DNA from: Alopecurus myosuroides
Lineage: Eukaryota > Streptophyta > Magnoliopsida > Poales > Poaceae
Assembly (NCBI GenBank): GCA_028641055.1
Contig: CM054060.1
Coordinates: 299,401,835-299,465,834, forward strand
Length of the DNA stretch: 64,000 nucleotides
Direction of reading: 5' to 3'
Position numbers and translations under genes: made by a program. The notes below the pieces were generated by a model that did not search any database, had not been told where the DNA came from, and saw nothing but the letters and a program-made list of their open reading frames with translations. This document shows, piece by piece, positions 1 through 11,131 of this stretch (positions are counted from its first letter, which is position 1; each line of letters starts with the position of its first letter).

Positions 1-938
1 GAGATAACAAATTTGGAGTTGTTTTCCATAAGGTGCGTGGGTGTTTGGTTTTTACGCCATTTCTTGAGGTCGGAGCGTGTTTTCTTAAGAGCCGACACAA
101 GTTGTTGGGCCGCATCGTTCCTTTTTGGTGCCGTATTCCAGGCCGAGTTAATCGTGTTTCTGGCGGAAGAAAAGGAGGCCCACGAGCTGTCGAATCTGAA
201 AAAAGCAGGCTTAGGTACCGTAGTTGAGATGGAGGCAACCAGCGGGACGTGGTCAGACAGGTATCGGGTCCTAGATGATAAGGAGGAGTTGGGGAAGGTC
301 GCGTTCCAAGCCTGATTCACTAGGGCCCTGTCGATTTTTTGGAGGGTGGGTTCGTTCCTGTTGTTTGTCCAGGTATAGGCCCTGTCGAGGAGGGGGAGTT
401 CAGTGAGGGCAAGGCTATGAATGTAGGCGTTAAAGAGGTCCGCTTCGGATTGTATAAAGCTGTCTTTATTTTTTTCGTCTGCGTATCTCATAAGATTGAA
501 GTCCCCCATAATGATCCAAGGGGTATCATCGATAGGTCGCAGGTTTTGCAACTCGTTTAGGAAACTTTGTTTTAGAGAATGTTCTGTTGGGGCGTAGACG
601 TTCGTGATTTGGATCTGTTTAGCAGAGGTTATCGTGGATAGAGTAATGGTGAGGCAATGGGTGCCTACGTTCTCGGAGATACGGGAGAAGATTTTAGGCG
701 AGTATGCCGTGATGATTCCCCCTTTGGATCCATCCGCCGGGAGGACAGAGAATTGATCACAGAATCTAGGAAGGAAAGTGCGTGCTTTTATTTTGTCGCA
801 TATGTTTAGTTTTGATTCTTGGATGAGTATGATCTGAGGTTTTAGATCGATGAGCTGAGCAAGGACTTCCTCACATTTAGTGTGGTCGCCCAGCCCACGA
901 AGGTTCCAGGAAAGAATATCGAAGATGAGCTTAAACAT
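1..938 (-). CDS. LINE ORF2, N-terminal endonuclease domain (partial)
   Basis: I translated this frame by hand from the ATG at 936-938 to the left edge and found 312 codons with no stop. It is the endonuclease/exonuclease/phosphatase domain that nicks target DNA for target-primed reverse transcription. Hallmarks in order: SWNLRGLGD near residue 10 (the catalytic Asn), IQES near residue 38 (the catalytic Glu), NVYAPTE near 118, MGDFN near 150, DRAYTW near 195, KIDRALVNQAW near 211 and SDHVPL near 238. The last 50 residues enter the basic linker that precedes reverse transcriptase. All expected catalytic motifs are visible, in contrast to the broken ORF1 next to it. The protein is cut by the window edge. 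Confidence 0.88.
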   Translation of the reverse strand, partial: MFKLIFDILSWNLRGLGDHTKCEEVLAQLIDLKPQIILIQESKLNICDKIKARTFLPRFCDQFSVLPADGSKGGIITAYSPKIFSRISENVGTHCLTITLSTITSAKQIQITNVYAPTEHSLKQSFLNELQNLRPIDDTPWIIMGDFNLMRYADEKNKDSFIQSEADLFNAYIHSLALTELPLLDRAYTWTNNRNEPTLQKIDRALVNQAWNATFPNSSLSSRTRYLSDHVPLVASISTTVPKPAFFRFDSSWASFSSARNTINSAWNTAPKRNDAAQQLVSALKKTRSDLKKWRKNQTPTHLMENNSKFVI

Positions 939-1193
939 TAACTCTGATAGTCACCTTACATACGCGGGTTTGAAGTTGATCCAGCATAAACCTAAGATAG
1001 CAAAACGCCACGGTGGCGGACATGCAGGTACAGACACGATGAAAGTACCTAAAGCACGAGGAGGATAAGCTAAAGTAGACGGACTTCGATAGGCCACTAG
1101 CAGTCGCAGCTGGATCGTAGCGGTGGTTCGTCCCGAACGGGTAAACGACGTGGCCAGAACGCCGTTGGGACGAGGCAGCCGTGGGTTCTGCGA

Positions 1194-3643
1194 TCATGGG
1201 GAGGGAGGCAACACCTCACCGCCGTCCTCATCGGCGTCATCCTGCTGCGCAGCAGCGATCGCGTCCGTGGCCTCCTTTTCATCAGCTCCGCAAGCCAGGG
1301 CCACGGCGACAAGCGCCCTGACATCGACGCACGGTTCACCTGGGGTCTCGTGGAGTCCCGAGTCCGAGAGCGCGCCGGTGAGCGCGGAGGAGAGGGTTGC
1401 AGCGTCGATATCCGCCGCCTTTTTCTTGATGGCCTGGGATAGCACGTCGATGTAGTTCCCCTCTGCCTTGGCCGCGATGTGGTGGCTGCGACGCAGCTTC
1501 TTGGCGTTGTCCGTGGCGCGCTTGATCCGGACGCGTCGCTTCCTTGCCTCGTTCTCGTGCGCCGGGGAGGCCACCGAGGACGAGCCCACGTGGAAGGCCG
1601 AGACTGCGAGCCCACGGAGCGAGTCGATGAGTTCAGCGGCGTCAGCAACCACAGCGTCGCCAGCTTCCTCAGCCTGCTCGTGAGCGCGCTGCGTTTCCGC
1701 CGCGATCTCACGGAGAGTGTCCGCAGGCGAGGGCTCGGTGGCTGCAGTCTCCGCCGCCGTCTGTGCCAACCCATCTAGCCCGCAGGGCGAGCCCTGGACA
1801 GAGATCGCAGCGACCTGCGAGGCAGGGGAGGAGTAGCGGCGTGGGGACGGCGGGAGGGAGTCTAGGTCCGGCGTGGTGAAGGGGATCCCCAGGCCAATGG
1901 CCCAGGACTGCACGATCCTGAGGTGGACAACGACCGTGTCGCTGTTTGGCAGGTGCAGCGTGAGTGAGGCGGATGGAGGACCTGTCCGAGGAGTCGAAGC
2001 AGGCCCTGTCAATACAGCAGAGCTTGCCGGCGTGGTTGAAGACGAACGATGCCCCGGCATCGTGCCATAGCTCGAGAGGGAAGTTGGTGGACGCAATCTC
2101 CACCATCAGGCCGTAGACGGTGGTGGATCTGTCGTCCGTGTCTTGCGGCTTGACGAAGGAGATGGTGACGCCATCGTGGCGCAGAGGGGATCGGTTGAGG
2201 ACGTAGTCACGGCCCCCCTCGTCGTCGAACACCATCAACGCCGAGCCGAAGGAGGACGTGGCGAAGGTGAAGATGGCGTTTGGCGTTGCCGTCTCAACCG
2301 CACAGCGGATGAGATCAAAGGGCGCCTGGACAGCCGGTTCAAGGACCGCAAACAGGAAGCGATCCGTGTCGAGGACGAGGCCCTCCGGGATGAAGATGGT
2401 GCGCGGCGGGCCCCCCAGCCTGGCAGCTGCCGCCGTGGAGGACTCGGGACGGTCCACGCGTCCCACTGGAATCCCAAGAAGGATTCCGTTCTCCGAGTCG
2501 GACAGCCCGTAGTCCGTCGCGTGGGCGGAGCCGTGGGCGCGAGCAGCCCCCTCCTCCACCGTGGTCGCCTCCGCACGTTGGGAGAGCGGCGCCGAGTCGT
2601 CATCGGAAGAGATGACCAGCGGGTGGGAGGCATCGAGCCCCGTCGTGGTCGCCGAGCGCGGCGCAGTGGGCGAGGGGGTGCCGTCGAGCACTACCCGGTA
2701 AGTGCCGAACCAGATTTCGCCCGCAGGCGCGGTGATGATGGCTGGAGCTTGCCGCGGCTGACCATGGAGGTCCGCATCGCGCCCGCGTTGCTGCGGCATC
2801 GCAGCGGTGAACGGCGGAGCTTGGAGCGCGAGAGGGGAGTGGGAGGTGCAGGCGTAGCTGCGGTGGCCAGAGACTCCACACCTCGCACACCTAACGGGGT
2901 CTCTGCAATCGTCTACAAGGTGGTCCTTGGCGAGGCAACGAAAGGCAGCGCGGCATGCGTGAGTACGGGAGGGCTGGGTAGCTTGTTCTTTGCTTTATAG
3001 TCGTGATCGAGCTCAGCTTGGAGGAGATAGGTGTGGAGGTCGGGGCGCCCTTTGGAGAGCGGAGGAGGGCATCCTTAAATGGCGACGATCCCATTTCAGT
3101 CGCCGGTGATGGATGGAGGCGACCGCTGTCGGGCGGCGGCGTCAGGTCATTAGAGCTGTGCTGGAGGGGCGGGAACTCGCGCGTATCCAAATGGATCCCA
3201 GGCGCATGCACGCGGAGCGAGACGTCGTGGTCCGGATGTGGGCTACTGCGCGGCATAACGTGGATTCCATCGTGGACTGCGAGCACGGAGGAGGAAATAG
3301 GCGATGGCATCTCCTTTACTGCGCGGGCAGAGCTGCAGGTAGGCGCGGTCAGCGAGGGGCGCGGCGTGCAGGTATCCAGATGCAGATTGTGCTCGAGTAC
3401 CTTTCCTGCGAACGTTGCCGTTTTAAGGGTCAGCAAACCGGTGGGTGGAGGTGACGGCGTGTGACCAGACGAAGGCGCAGCAGCGATAAACGCGATAAGA
3501 CCCGCGCGGTCGAGTCGGCCCTTAGGTGTAGGATCTAGGCTTTCGCAAATGTAGCGGTCCCACCTCCCGGAATGCCCCGTCGGCAGGCCGGGCGGGCCAC
3601 CCTTGGGCCCAACCAGCAGTGGGTCGGTGGTGGGGACGGGCAA
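1194..3643 (-). pseudogene. LINE-1 ORF1 (nucleic-acid-binding, zinc-knuckle protein), frameshifted
   Basis: ORF1 proteins of plant L1 elements bind element RNA. The minus strand shows a Pro/Ser/Thr-rich stretch (3643-2990), then a Cys/His cluster at about 2960-2850 that includes CARCGVSGHRSYAC, a good CCHC knuckle. The knuckle upstream of it seems to have lost its first Cys. A globular region (about 2460-1900) follows, then an Ala-rich, charged C-terminus ending at 1194. The frame breaks at a 4-bp tandem duplication (TGAGTGAG, 1961-1968 on the plus strand), and there is another break between about 2945 and 3000. The globular part resembles DUF4283-type ORF1 proteins by eye. It is certainly coding-derived; the exact ancestral start is unclear. 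Confidence 0.65.
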
Positions 3644-4612
3644 TTTGAATTTTGGCGCCCCATCGCGCCCGCGGCGTCGGCGAAGAAGAAGATGGACGCG
3701 CCGGGAAGGTCGATCGGCGAGCGCAGAAGCAGTTCATTTAGCACCGGTACCAAAGAAACGCGCGCGGAGAAGACGAAGGCCGAGAGGCGTTGGATCACGA
3801 AGCTGTCTTCCGCGGCGAACAGGAAGTCTAAGGAGTTTTTTACTAAATGCACAAAGGGTTTGATTTTGTCTGATCGAAAGCAAACGAAGAGTGTTGGTCG
3901 TGGAGTTTTTGGTGGTAGAAAGAAGAGTGGACGCACAACCCCGCAGTGGAAATTTTGCAAGATAAAAGCGCGGAAAGCAAGCCCTGGCCGAGCACGGCGT
4001 ACCTTTGGAGCAACGAGGCAGCTGCCGATCCTCTCCAGCATGTTTGGGGGGATCTCCCCATCCTCTAGGTCGTCGTCTCCAGCTGACTGCATCTGCAGAG
4101 GTGCGTCTAGCACGCCGCCCCCCCCCCCCCCCAGGTTGCCCGTCGTGCGCATCTTCATCCCGCTCGAAACGCAGCGAGAAGAGCGAGGCCGGTGGAGGAA
4201 CTAGCCGGAGGACCAATTCCTGGTCGTGACTGGAGGCCACGAAGAACCTGAAGACCCCTTCACTGCACCTCTGCACTGCCAGGTGGTTGGCCGGGGCGTG
4301 TAGGTACGCCTGGAGCAGCACTGCGGTGAGGAGCTCGTCGAATCGCATGCATGGGTCGACGAAGATTGCTCGAAGCGGGAAGACGTAGGCAGCCGGGCAT
4401 GCAGCAGGCAGCCGGAGACAAGGCAGGGCGCAGTCGTGCAACCCTAGGGCCGCTCGGATGGCTTGCTGAGAAGGCGCATGCTCGTCGATGGAGTAAGCAC
4501 GGTTCTCCTGCGGCTGGCGTCCATCGGTGGGAGTGGTGGTCGAAGATCTTGAGACGAATTCTCGTGGTTGGGACGGTGGAGGCGGAGGGAGCGGGAGCGG
4601 GAGAGGAGCCAT
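3535..4612 (-). pseudogene. Probable N-terminal part of LINE-1 ORF1, degraded
   Basis: Two overlapping minus-strand frames (4612-3734 and 4158-3535) are long but switch repeatedly, with a poly-C run near 4118-4133 at the switch. The outer frame has a proline-rich start followed by a mixed alpha/beta-looking stretch (about residues 60-150) with a Phe/Val-rich core. In position this matches the N-terminal domain of an ORF1 protein upstream of the zinc knuckles. I recognise no decisive motif, so the call rests mainly on place and strand. GC-rich DNA opens frames by chance, so part of this may not be coding. Confidence 0.35.
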
Positions 4613-5669
4613 CCTGTGTAGATTTCTGTGTGCAAATTATTGGATTAACCTTAAAATAAACATGTATGCCTGCAAGGTGGAAGCTCTAGGTATATCTGTG
4701 CATGTTACTAAATGGATGAATTAGCTTGTCCAGAAGTTGATTTGCATTTACAGGGATAATTCATCAGTCATCACTATTATTACCTTGATCGTAATATTTC
4801 AAGCAGATGTGTACACGCCTATCTTTATTCTTGAGTGTATTACATCTGTTTCAATGTACACATGTGTAATTGTTACATTCTAATCATTCTCTTAATGTTT
4901 GACTCAACTATTCTGTTTGCGGAGACCTGCCAGGGAATTCGTCTCATGAAAAGCTCTGATATAGTCAATATAGGTACTCAAATCTCTTAGTCCTCTGAAC
5001 CTTTTTTTTCAGATTAGGGTAAACTTATGCTCTGTTGTCGTTCAACTCAATAAATCTGATTTCTCCTTCTACCTGTAGCACCAAGAGCTGCTCCACGAGG
5101 AAAAAGCCTCCTAATAGAAAAAAATCTCTTTGATTGCTGAGGTTCTTCCATAAGTCTGAGACGGAATGTGTTCGGTCATCTCAGCTTTTTGTTCTAGCAT
5201 CCTATTGAGTTCAGAAATTTTGTAGCTTGAAATTCCATTACCATTCAGTAGTATCTATATCTAATATGGAGAGGTTATAATGCTTCAGAAGAATATGTAC
5301 AGTTCGTTTGTATATAAATAAGACCGCAGAAACCCTTTTGTTCCGAGCTGCTTACAATTGCAGTGCTATGGTTTTTATGTAACGTTATGCAAGTGAGGCA
5401 CCTGGTACAATAGTCATATGCTGTGTCATGTTCAGTGTCAATTTTGCTATGAATATTTTTGAATGCATTATTTTGTACAGTATGCTTGATGTTTGCATTT
5501 TCTGTTGCATGGAGCTTTTTTTTTTCCTCCGTCACGTCTAATTGGCATAGTTTCTTCTTTCCGTGTAGCAACGAAATCACAGATAAATAGGAATAACAAA
5601 CAAATCATAATATTACACGTGCATTGCATGTGCCTAAGCTCAGCTAAACCGACAAGCAACCAAATAAAG
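4613..5669. other. AT-rich spacer, no gene seen
   Basis: About 1 kb of AT-rich DNA between the 5' end of LINE-1 and the 5' leader of LINE-3. The short open frames here share no recognisable motif. I see no terminal inverted repeats, LTR ends or RNA gene. It could be old intergenic DNA or the remains of an unrecognised element. Confidence 0.5.
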
Positions 5670-5934
5670 ATTTCTGTAGGGCCTGTTTTCCCCTAGCGAA
5701 AAAACTAGGGTTTTGTTTTCCTCCGGCGACCAGGATCGCCGTGAGTATCGACTGGAGATTGATTCCGCGATCGCAGCCTGGACGAGAAGGCTGGGATCTC
5801 ACTCGATCGCTGCCTTGACGCCACGACATGGGATCTCCCCCGATAGTGGTGTTAGGGTTACGTGGTCTGATCATGCCCTGACGGTACTATCCTGATTGGG
5901 GTTTCTTTCGACAACAGCAAGAAGTTTCGCAACC

Positions 5935-7248
5935 ATGGCGGACCAGGGAGATTCAAGCCAGACGAGATCCTCCGGGGAGAACGTGGAGAATATGCTAAAT
6001 AGACTGGATTTGAGAGAAGAGGAAGAAGATGAATTCATATGGGAAGAAGAAGCTACCGAGCCGAATCTTCAAGCTAACTGGTTAGCGATAGCAAAGGTTC
6101 ATATGACAAAAGGGTTCTCCCCGTCTGCTTTATATGCTGAGATGAGATCAGCGTGGAATCCAGCAAAACAGGTACGGTGGAGGCTGATCGAAGCAAATCT
6201 GTTTACGATCCAGTTTGGATGCTTGGCGGATTAAAATACGGCCATGCATGGAGGCCCATGGCTAATTAGGAATCAAGCAGTCATTATCAAAGATTATGAT
6301 GGGTTCTCAAACCCTAGTTCGATGGTGTTGAACAAAATCGACGTATGGGAAAGAGTTCTGAAACTACCAGATAACTATCTGAATGAGGTAGTAATTAAAG
6401 GAATGTGTCGTACTATGGGCGCTATATCTGAAGTACAAATACAGCTACCAGCTGGGTATGTGGGATCTTTTGTGCGCATTCGTGTCAAATTAGATGTGAG
6501 TAAAAGCTAATAAGATTTGTCCCAATTACAAGAGCTGGGAAGAGAGAATGGTATCAAGTTAAGTATGAAAAGTTTCCTGTTTTTTGTTGAAACTGTGGCT
6601 TGATAGGACATTGGCATGAGGAGTGTGGCACAAGCGAACATGAAAAATGTCAGTTTGGATGAAGAGAGTTCATACTAGCAGATGAAGGCCGGAACAGGAA
6701 CTCCGAGAGAGGTTCTGGTAGGGGTTTTGGTAGAGGAAGAGGAGACAAACCGTTTGGTGGCTTTGGTAGAGGACGTGGGGATCATCCATCTGGTAGAGGA
6801 CCCGGTACAGATGAAAGAAGTTCAGAGGAAGAACAAGGTGGAAGAATGAATTTATCTAGAGAGAACACTGATTGGAGGTTCAATAGTCTCTACAATATTG
6901 AAGGGAATACTGAAATTCCTACAAACAGACCAAATGAGCAACCAAGTAATATGATATTACAGGAGGAAGAGGGTAATGGGAGGAAAAGACTTGCGGAAGA
7001 CTCTATGTCTATCAATTCAAGTGGAAGGGCTTTGGTCGTTTCAGAACAAACACCCGTTGGTGGCGGATCGGGTAACTCAATTTGAATCATCCCCTGACCC
7101 TACTGCCTACTTGCTCTCGATGTCGCAGAAAAATAATAATAAGAAGAAAAGCAAGAATTTGGAAGGAGTAGTTGTTTCTACACCAGAATCATCAGACCAA
7201 AACTTGAGACCAGCGACATCCCTCAAGGATGATCGCCGGGAGCAATGA
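5935..7248 (+). pseudogene. LINE-3 ORF1 (DUF4283-like plus zinc knuckle), with stops
   Basis: I chose the ATG at 5935 (context accATGg) over the earlier one at 5896. The N-terminal 190 codons look like the DUF4283-type domain of plant LINE ORF1 proteins: an acidic start, then a region containing GGPWLIRNQAVI near 6250-6290. In-frame stops occur at 6232-6234 and 6508-6510, and a third lies inside the CCHC knuckle near 6590, between its first two Cys. A Gly/Arg-rich run (about 6700-6800) and a Ser-rich tail follow, and the frame shifts near 7075. The last frame ends in TGA at 7246-7248, overlapping the ATG of the endonuclease frame as ATGA. Non-functional. Confidence 0.65.
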
Positions 7249-8395
7249 AACTTCTAAGTTTGAACTGCCACGGTCTAGCTAGTGACCCGGTAGTTCGATC
7301 GGTGCTAGATGTCCAAGGTAAACATAATGTTGATTTAATATTTTTATCTGAAACACATTTGGACAGGTCACCCAACTGAGATTTTGAGGAAGCGTATGAG
7401 GATGGATAAAAAAATTGTATGCTCGAGTGATGGGAGAAAAGGAGGATTAATCCTTTTTTGAAAGAGAGAAATTGAGGTGGAACCATTAGAGCTCAATTCA
7501 AATTTTATTGATGTCAAAATTACAGAGGGCAACAAAACGTGGCGATTGACGGCTATGTATGGTGAATTCCAGTGGGAAAACAAATACAAGACTTGGAATA
7601 GGATCCGAGCATTGCACCAAACTATCAACCTTCCTTGGTTAATTATAGGAGATCTCAATGAAATTCTGTATTTGCATGAGAAGGAAGGGAGGAACCCTCG
7701 GCCACCAAGATATATGGAGGAATTTTAGCAGGTGCTAGATGAGTGTTTGCTGCAAGATATGGGCTATGTTGGTGATGCTTTTACCTGGAGAAGGCCGGGA
7801 TAGGATCCGTGAAAGATTGGATAGAGGGCTGGTGAATGAGGCTTGGAATCAAATGTACCCAAACGCAGCACTGGAAAATCTTGGTTTTGTCCGATCGGAT
7901 CACAGACCGCTGTTGGTAAACACATAATACTACAAACCTCAATCGGAGACAAGAGATCCTAAACTCCTCCGGTTTGAGGCACGGTGGTTTAGAGAAGCTA
8001 ATTTCACGGATATTGTGAAGGAAACTTGGAACCGAGTGAATAATGACAGTAACTTGACAAATATACATGAGAAGTTATCTCGTATGCATCATGAGTTCCA
8101 TGACTGGGATCAACGAGTGCTCAAAAAACCTAAACAACAGATTAGGAGAGCACAGAGAGATCTTGAGGCAGTGATGGCTGGTCCTATGTCAGATGAAAAT
8201 GATGAAAAGAAGAAAGAGTTAACTGATTTGATTGATTTTTTACTTGAGATGGAAGAGATACAATGGATGGAAAGATCCCAAGCTAACTGGTTACATAATG
8301 GGGACAGGAATACGTATTTTTTTCATGCTTACGCATCTACACGGAGGAAGAGGAATTTTTTGAAGAATCTAAAAGATGATAATGGTTCAACTAGA
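7245..8395 (+). pseudogene. LINE-3 ORF2, endonuclease and linker, with stops
   Basis: The frame opens at the ATG at 7245 with LLSLNCHGLASDP, the standard start of a plant LINE endonuclease, followed by LIFLSETHLD (the catalytic Glu). Further motifs are spread over different frames because of frameshifts and stops: IIGDLNEIL near 7640-7665, ERLDRGLVNEAW near 7810-7845 and RSDHRPLL near 7895-7915. From 8015 the frame is open again through the basic, Gln-rich linker typical of LINEs just before reverse transcriptase (EEIQWMERSQANWLHNGDRN near 8255-8310). The reverse transcriptase itself is absent, since the element is cut at about 8395. Confidence 0.75.
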
Positions 8396-10460
8396 GTTGG
8401 TGCATATGGAGTTGTTCTTACAGCCCGAAAGCTCAAGCACTATTTCCAGGAACACGCCATCACAGTGGTTAATGATGCGTCACTCGGGACAATCATGAAC
8501 AACCCTATGGCATCCGGAAGAATAGCAAAATGGAGCATCGAGTTGGGCGCTTGGGACATCACCTATGCAGGACGCAACGCAGTCAAATCCCAAGTTCTCG
8601 TGGAATTTCTAAGCGAATGGACGGAACTACAAACGCCCGGGCCGCCCGAGTATACGAGCAATTGGATAATGTATTTTGACGGATCCAAGAGAAACGAAGG
8701 AGCAGGAGCTGGAATTGTTCTTATATCACCTCGAGGAGACAAGCTGCAATATGTCATGCGATTGGACTTTCCACCAGATGACCCAGCATCGAACAACGAC
8801 ACAGAATATGAGGCACTGTTGCATGGGATGAAGATGGCAATCGCCTGTGGAGCTACCCGATTAATGATATACGGCGATTCCAATCTCATTGTGCAGCAGA
8901 CAATGAAAGAATGTGACGCAATTGCCGAAAACATGGTCGCGTATCGCGACATGTACAATCTACTCGAAGGAAGTTTTAAAGGGTGCGAGCTGAGGCACAT
9001 TGCAAGATCCAGCAACGAAGAAGCAGATAGATTGGCAAACATGGGTTCCACGAATACACCTATACTGCCAGGAATATATTTCGAACGGATGATCAAGCGA
9101 TCGATCAAAGTAAAGAAACCTGCAGGAACACCCGCAGCGCCAGAAACAGAGGTCAGCCCGCAAGTCGCCCTTATCGAGCTTATTCATAACATATCACGAC
9201 AGGTCTTTCTGGTCGAGCCAATCTGGACGCAGAAATATCTCGACTACCTGATCAACAGACAGCTCCCGGCCGACCCACGCGAGGCTCGACAAATAATCAG
9301 GCGTAGCAAATCCTTTCGGGTAGTCAATGGGGAACTATACAAGCAAAGCATCTCGGGGATACTTCAGCCCTGCATCGCACCCGAAGATGGCAAAGAATTG
9401 CTCCAGGACATCCATCAAGGAGATTGCGGCCATCACGCTAGCTGGAAAACAATAATGGGAAAAGCCTTTCGAGCAGGATTCTACTGGCTAACAGCAGCCA
9501 CCGATGCAAAAAAACCTGGTCGAACGATGCGATGCTTGTCAGCGATTCGCACCAAGACCACACGCACCTGCTACGGAATTGCACATGATACCCATTGCCT
9601 GGCCCTTTGCACAATGGGGGCTAGACATGGTTGGACCACTACGCAAGTCCACGCCCGGTGGATATACACACTTGCTGGTCGCAGTCGACAAATTCACCAA
9701 ATGGATCGAGGCTATACCAGTAACTTCGGCTAGCGCCCAATGCACCGTCAAGTTCCTCGACTCCATCGTATGCAGATTTGGTGTGCCACACGACATCATT
9801 ACAGACAATGGTACAAACTTCACAGCAAAGGAAACACAACAGTTCTGCGAGGAAAAGGGCATCAACTTCAAATTTGCTTCAGTGGCCCACCCGCAAACGA
9901 ACGGACAAGTCGAAAGATCCAACGGCTTAGTTTCGGCTGGTATCAAGAAACGTCTACTCGATCGTCTAAACCCAGCCGCAGGACATTGGGCAGAAGAGCT
10001 ACCCTCCGTAGTCTGGAGCCTCCGCACAACTCCAAACCGATCTACGAAATACACGCCATTTTTCATGGTATACGGGGCAGAAGCAGTCCTTCCCGAGGAC
10101 GTCCGATTCAGCGCCCCACGAGTTGTGGCGTACAGTGAAGAAACCTCCAACAAGGCACTCGCGGAAGATATGGATGCACTCGATGAAATGTGGGACATTG
10201 CGCTCGCAAGATCCGCAGTATATCAACAATCACTGCGAAACTATCATAGTCGCCGCATACGCCACAGAGCATTCGCGGTTGGAGATCTTGTGCTGCGGCT
10301 CAAGCAGAAGGAAGGACACAAGCTAGAGCCACCCTGGGAAGGACCCTTCATCATACACGAAGTTATCCCAGGCGGAGCCTACAGGCTGAAGAATCCATCG
10401 ACTGGAGGAATCTATTCCAATCCTTGGAATATCGCACACCTCCGCAAATTTTATCCCTAG
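8396..10460 (+). pseudogene. Tat gypsy pol fragment: RNase H, second RNase H, integrase
   Basis: Reading order: the end of the pol RNase H (SGRIAKWSIELGAWDITY near 8515-8570); a second RNase H starting at MYFDGSKRNEGAGAGIVL near 8670-8725, with NNDTEYEALLHGM and YGDSNLIVQQ as its acidic active-site segments; then the integrase. The integrase shows its Cys pair (CDACQRF near 9530), the catalytic Asp in WGLDMVGPL (near 9625), a second in ITDNGTNF (near 9800), and Glu in NGQVERSNG (near 9905). The frame breaks at a run of seven A (9508-9514), where one base is in excess. The C-terminus ends at 10460 without a chromodomain, as expected for Tat. Fused in frame to LINE-3 at its start. Confidence 0.8.
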
Positions 10461-10798
10461 GTTTACTTGTTATCACAACAAATAAGGCTATACTAGCCAA
10501 TCTTGTAGCTCGAATACATGGCTTCTCAGTCATTGCAATAAAAACATGGTTTCTCCATCATATTCCCTCGAAGCTTCCTATTCTTTACATGCTAAAAAGT
10601 TACAGGTATACACCCCATAAACACACGGGGGCTAAACCTACAACTAAGCATCACAGGAAAAATTACATATACAAGGTTACACACCTTACAACAGTTTTTA
10701 CAAACTATACAAGATTACAGGATATGCACATCCGACAATCAATCAAAGCGCTGAGCATTCTCAGTCGCTAAAAGTCTATCTACCTCCTCAGAAGTTAA
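10461..10798. other. Tat gypsy 3' non-coding sequence
   Basis: AT-rich sequence directly after the integrase stop. It contains ACACGGGGGCTAAAC near 10623, which looks like an internal purine-rich tract but is not followed by a recognisable LTR. No gene seen. Confidence 0.4.
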
Positions 10799-11131
10799 TC
10801 AGATGATTTTCTCCGCGGCGGGACGAACAACATCATAGTAGGGTGCGATATCATCGATTGAATCATCTGGGAGCCTGGCTAAGGAGTTAAAATCTATTTC
10901 AGGATGCCATATCCGGACAAAGGATAGAGCTACAACCACGCCGCATGTCATTTGATTGCGCACACACGCGCGAACCTCTCCCTCACGTCCGAACAACCTG
11001 AGAAGATAGCTCCAGTCTTCGGGACCCCTTTCGAGTGGGTAAAAAGCAGCATTCATCGCGATCAAGACCTCGTGAAAAGAACTCACGAGAACTCTCGCCT
11101 GGAGGACACGAAACTTCAAGGTGGCCATCAC
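10799..11131 (-). CDS. Antisense ORF downstream of Tat integrase, function unknown
   Basis: An open frame of 110 residues lies on the strand opposite to the integrase, between the integrase stop and the truncated end of the element. It is predicted soluble, with a hydrophobic, Cys-containing middle and an acidic C-terminal third. I recognise no domain. Antisense ORFs between integrase and the 3' LTR are reported for some Tat-lineage elements (for example Grande), which is the only basis for treating it as more than chance. It could be the end of a longer antisense frame lost at the 11214 junction. Confidence 0.35.
   Translation of the reverse strand: MMATLKFRVLQARVLVSSFHEVLIAMNAAFYPLERGPEDWSYLLRLFGREGEVRACVRNQMTCGVVVALSFVRIWHPEIDFNSLARLPDDSIDDIAPYYDVVRPAAEKII

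Larger units (their letters stand above)
1..4612 (-). mobile_element. LINE-1: L1-type non-LTR retrotransposon, 5' half
   Basis: The minus strand reads, from right to left, a GC-rich ORF1 region, a paired zinc-knuckle region, a short inter-ORF gap and an apurinic-type endonuclease, which is the order of plant L1 elements. Reverse transcriptase should follow but lies beyond the left edge. The right boundary is only approximate, because recognisable coding signal fades above 4.6 kb and no target duplication can be checked. The region is far more GC-rich than the AT-rich DNA to its right. A run of about 16 C lies near 4118-4133. Its orientation matches LINE-2, but it is a separate copy. Confidence 0.8.
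5670..8395 (+). mobile_element. LINE-3: decayed L1-type non-LTR retrotransposon, 3'-truncated
   Basis: The plus strand carries, in order, a 5' leader, an ORF1 with a glycine/arginine-rich tail, an endonuclease and the start of the linker before reverse transcriptase. The element stops abruptly near 8395, where gypsy coding sequence begins in the same frame. There is no reverse transcriptase and no poly-A tail. Many in-frame stops show that it is old. It is a different family from LINE-1 and LINE-2: it has the opposite orientation, is less GC-rich, and its ORF1 has a single CCHC-like knuckle. The left boundary is inferred from where the leader seems to begin. Confidence 0.75.

Noticed and set aside
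1123..3000. Several long plus-strand frames (for example 2143-3000) as genes
   Set aside because: They are GC-rich shadows of the minus-strand LINE ORF1, with low-complexity Arg/Gly/Ala content and no motif.
4112..4134. Poly-C run as a regulatory element
   Set aside because: It is a simple homopolymer in a decayed ORF1 region; nothing else marks it as functional.
8563..9108. Minus-strand 181-codon frame opposite the gypsy RNase H
   Set aside because: It is the complement of conserved RNase H codons and has no own motif.
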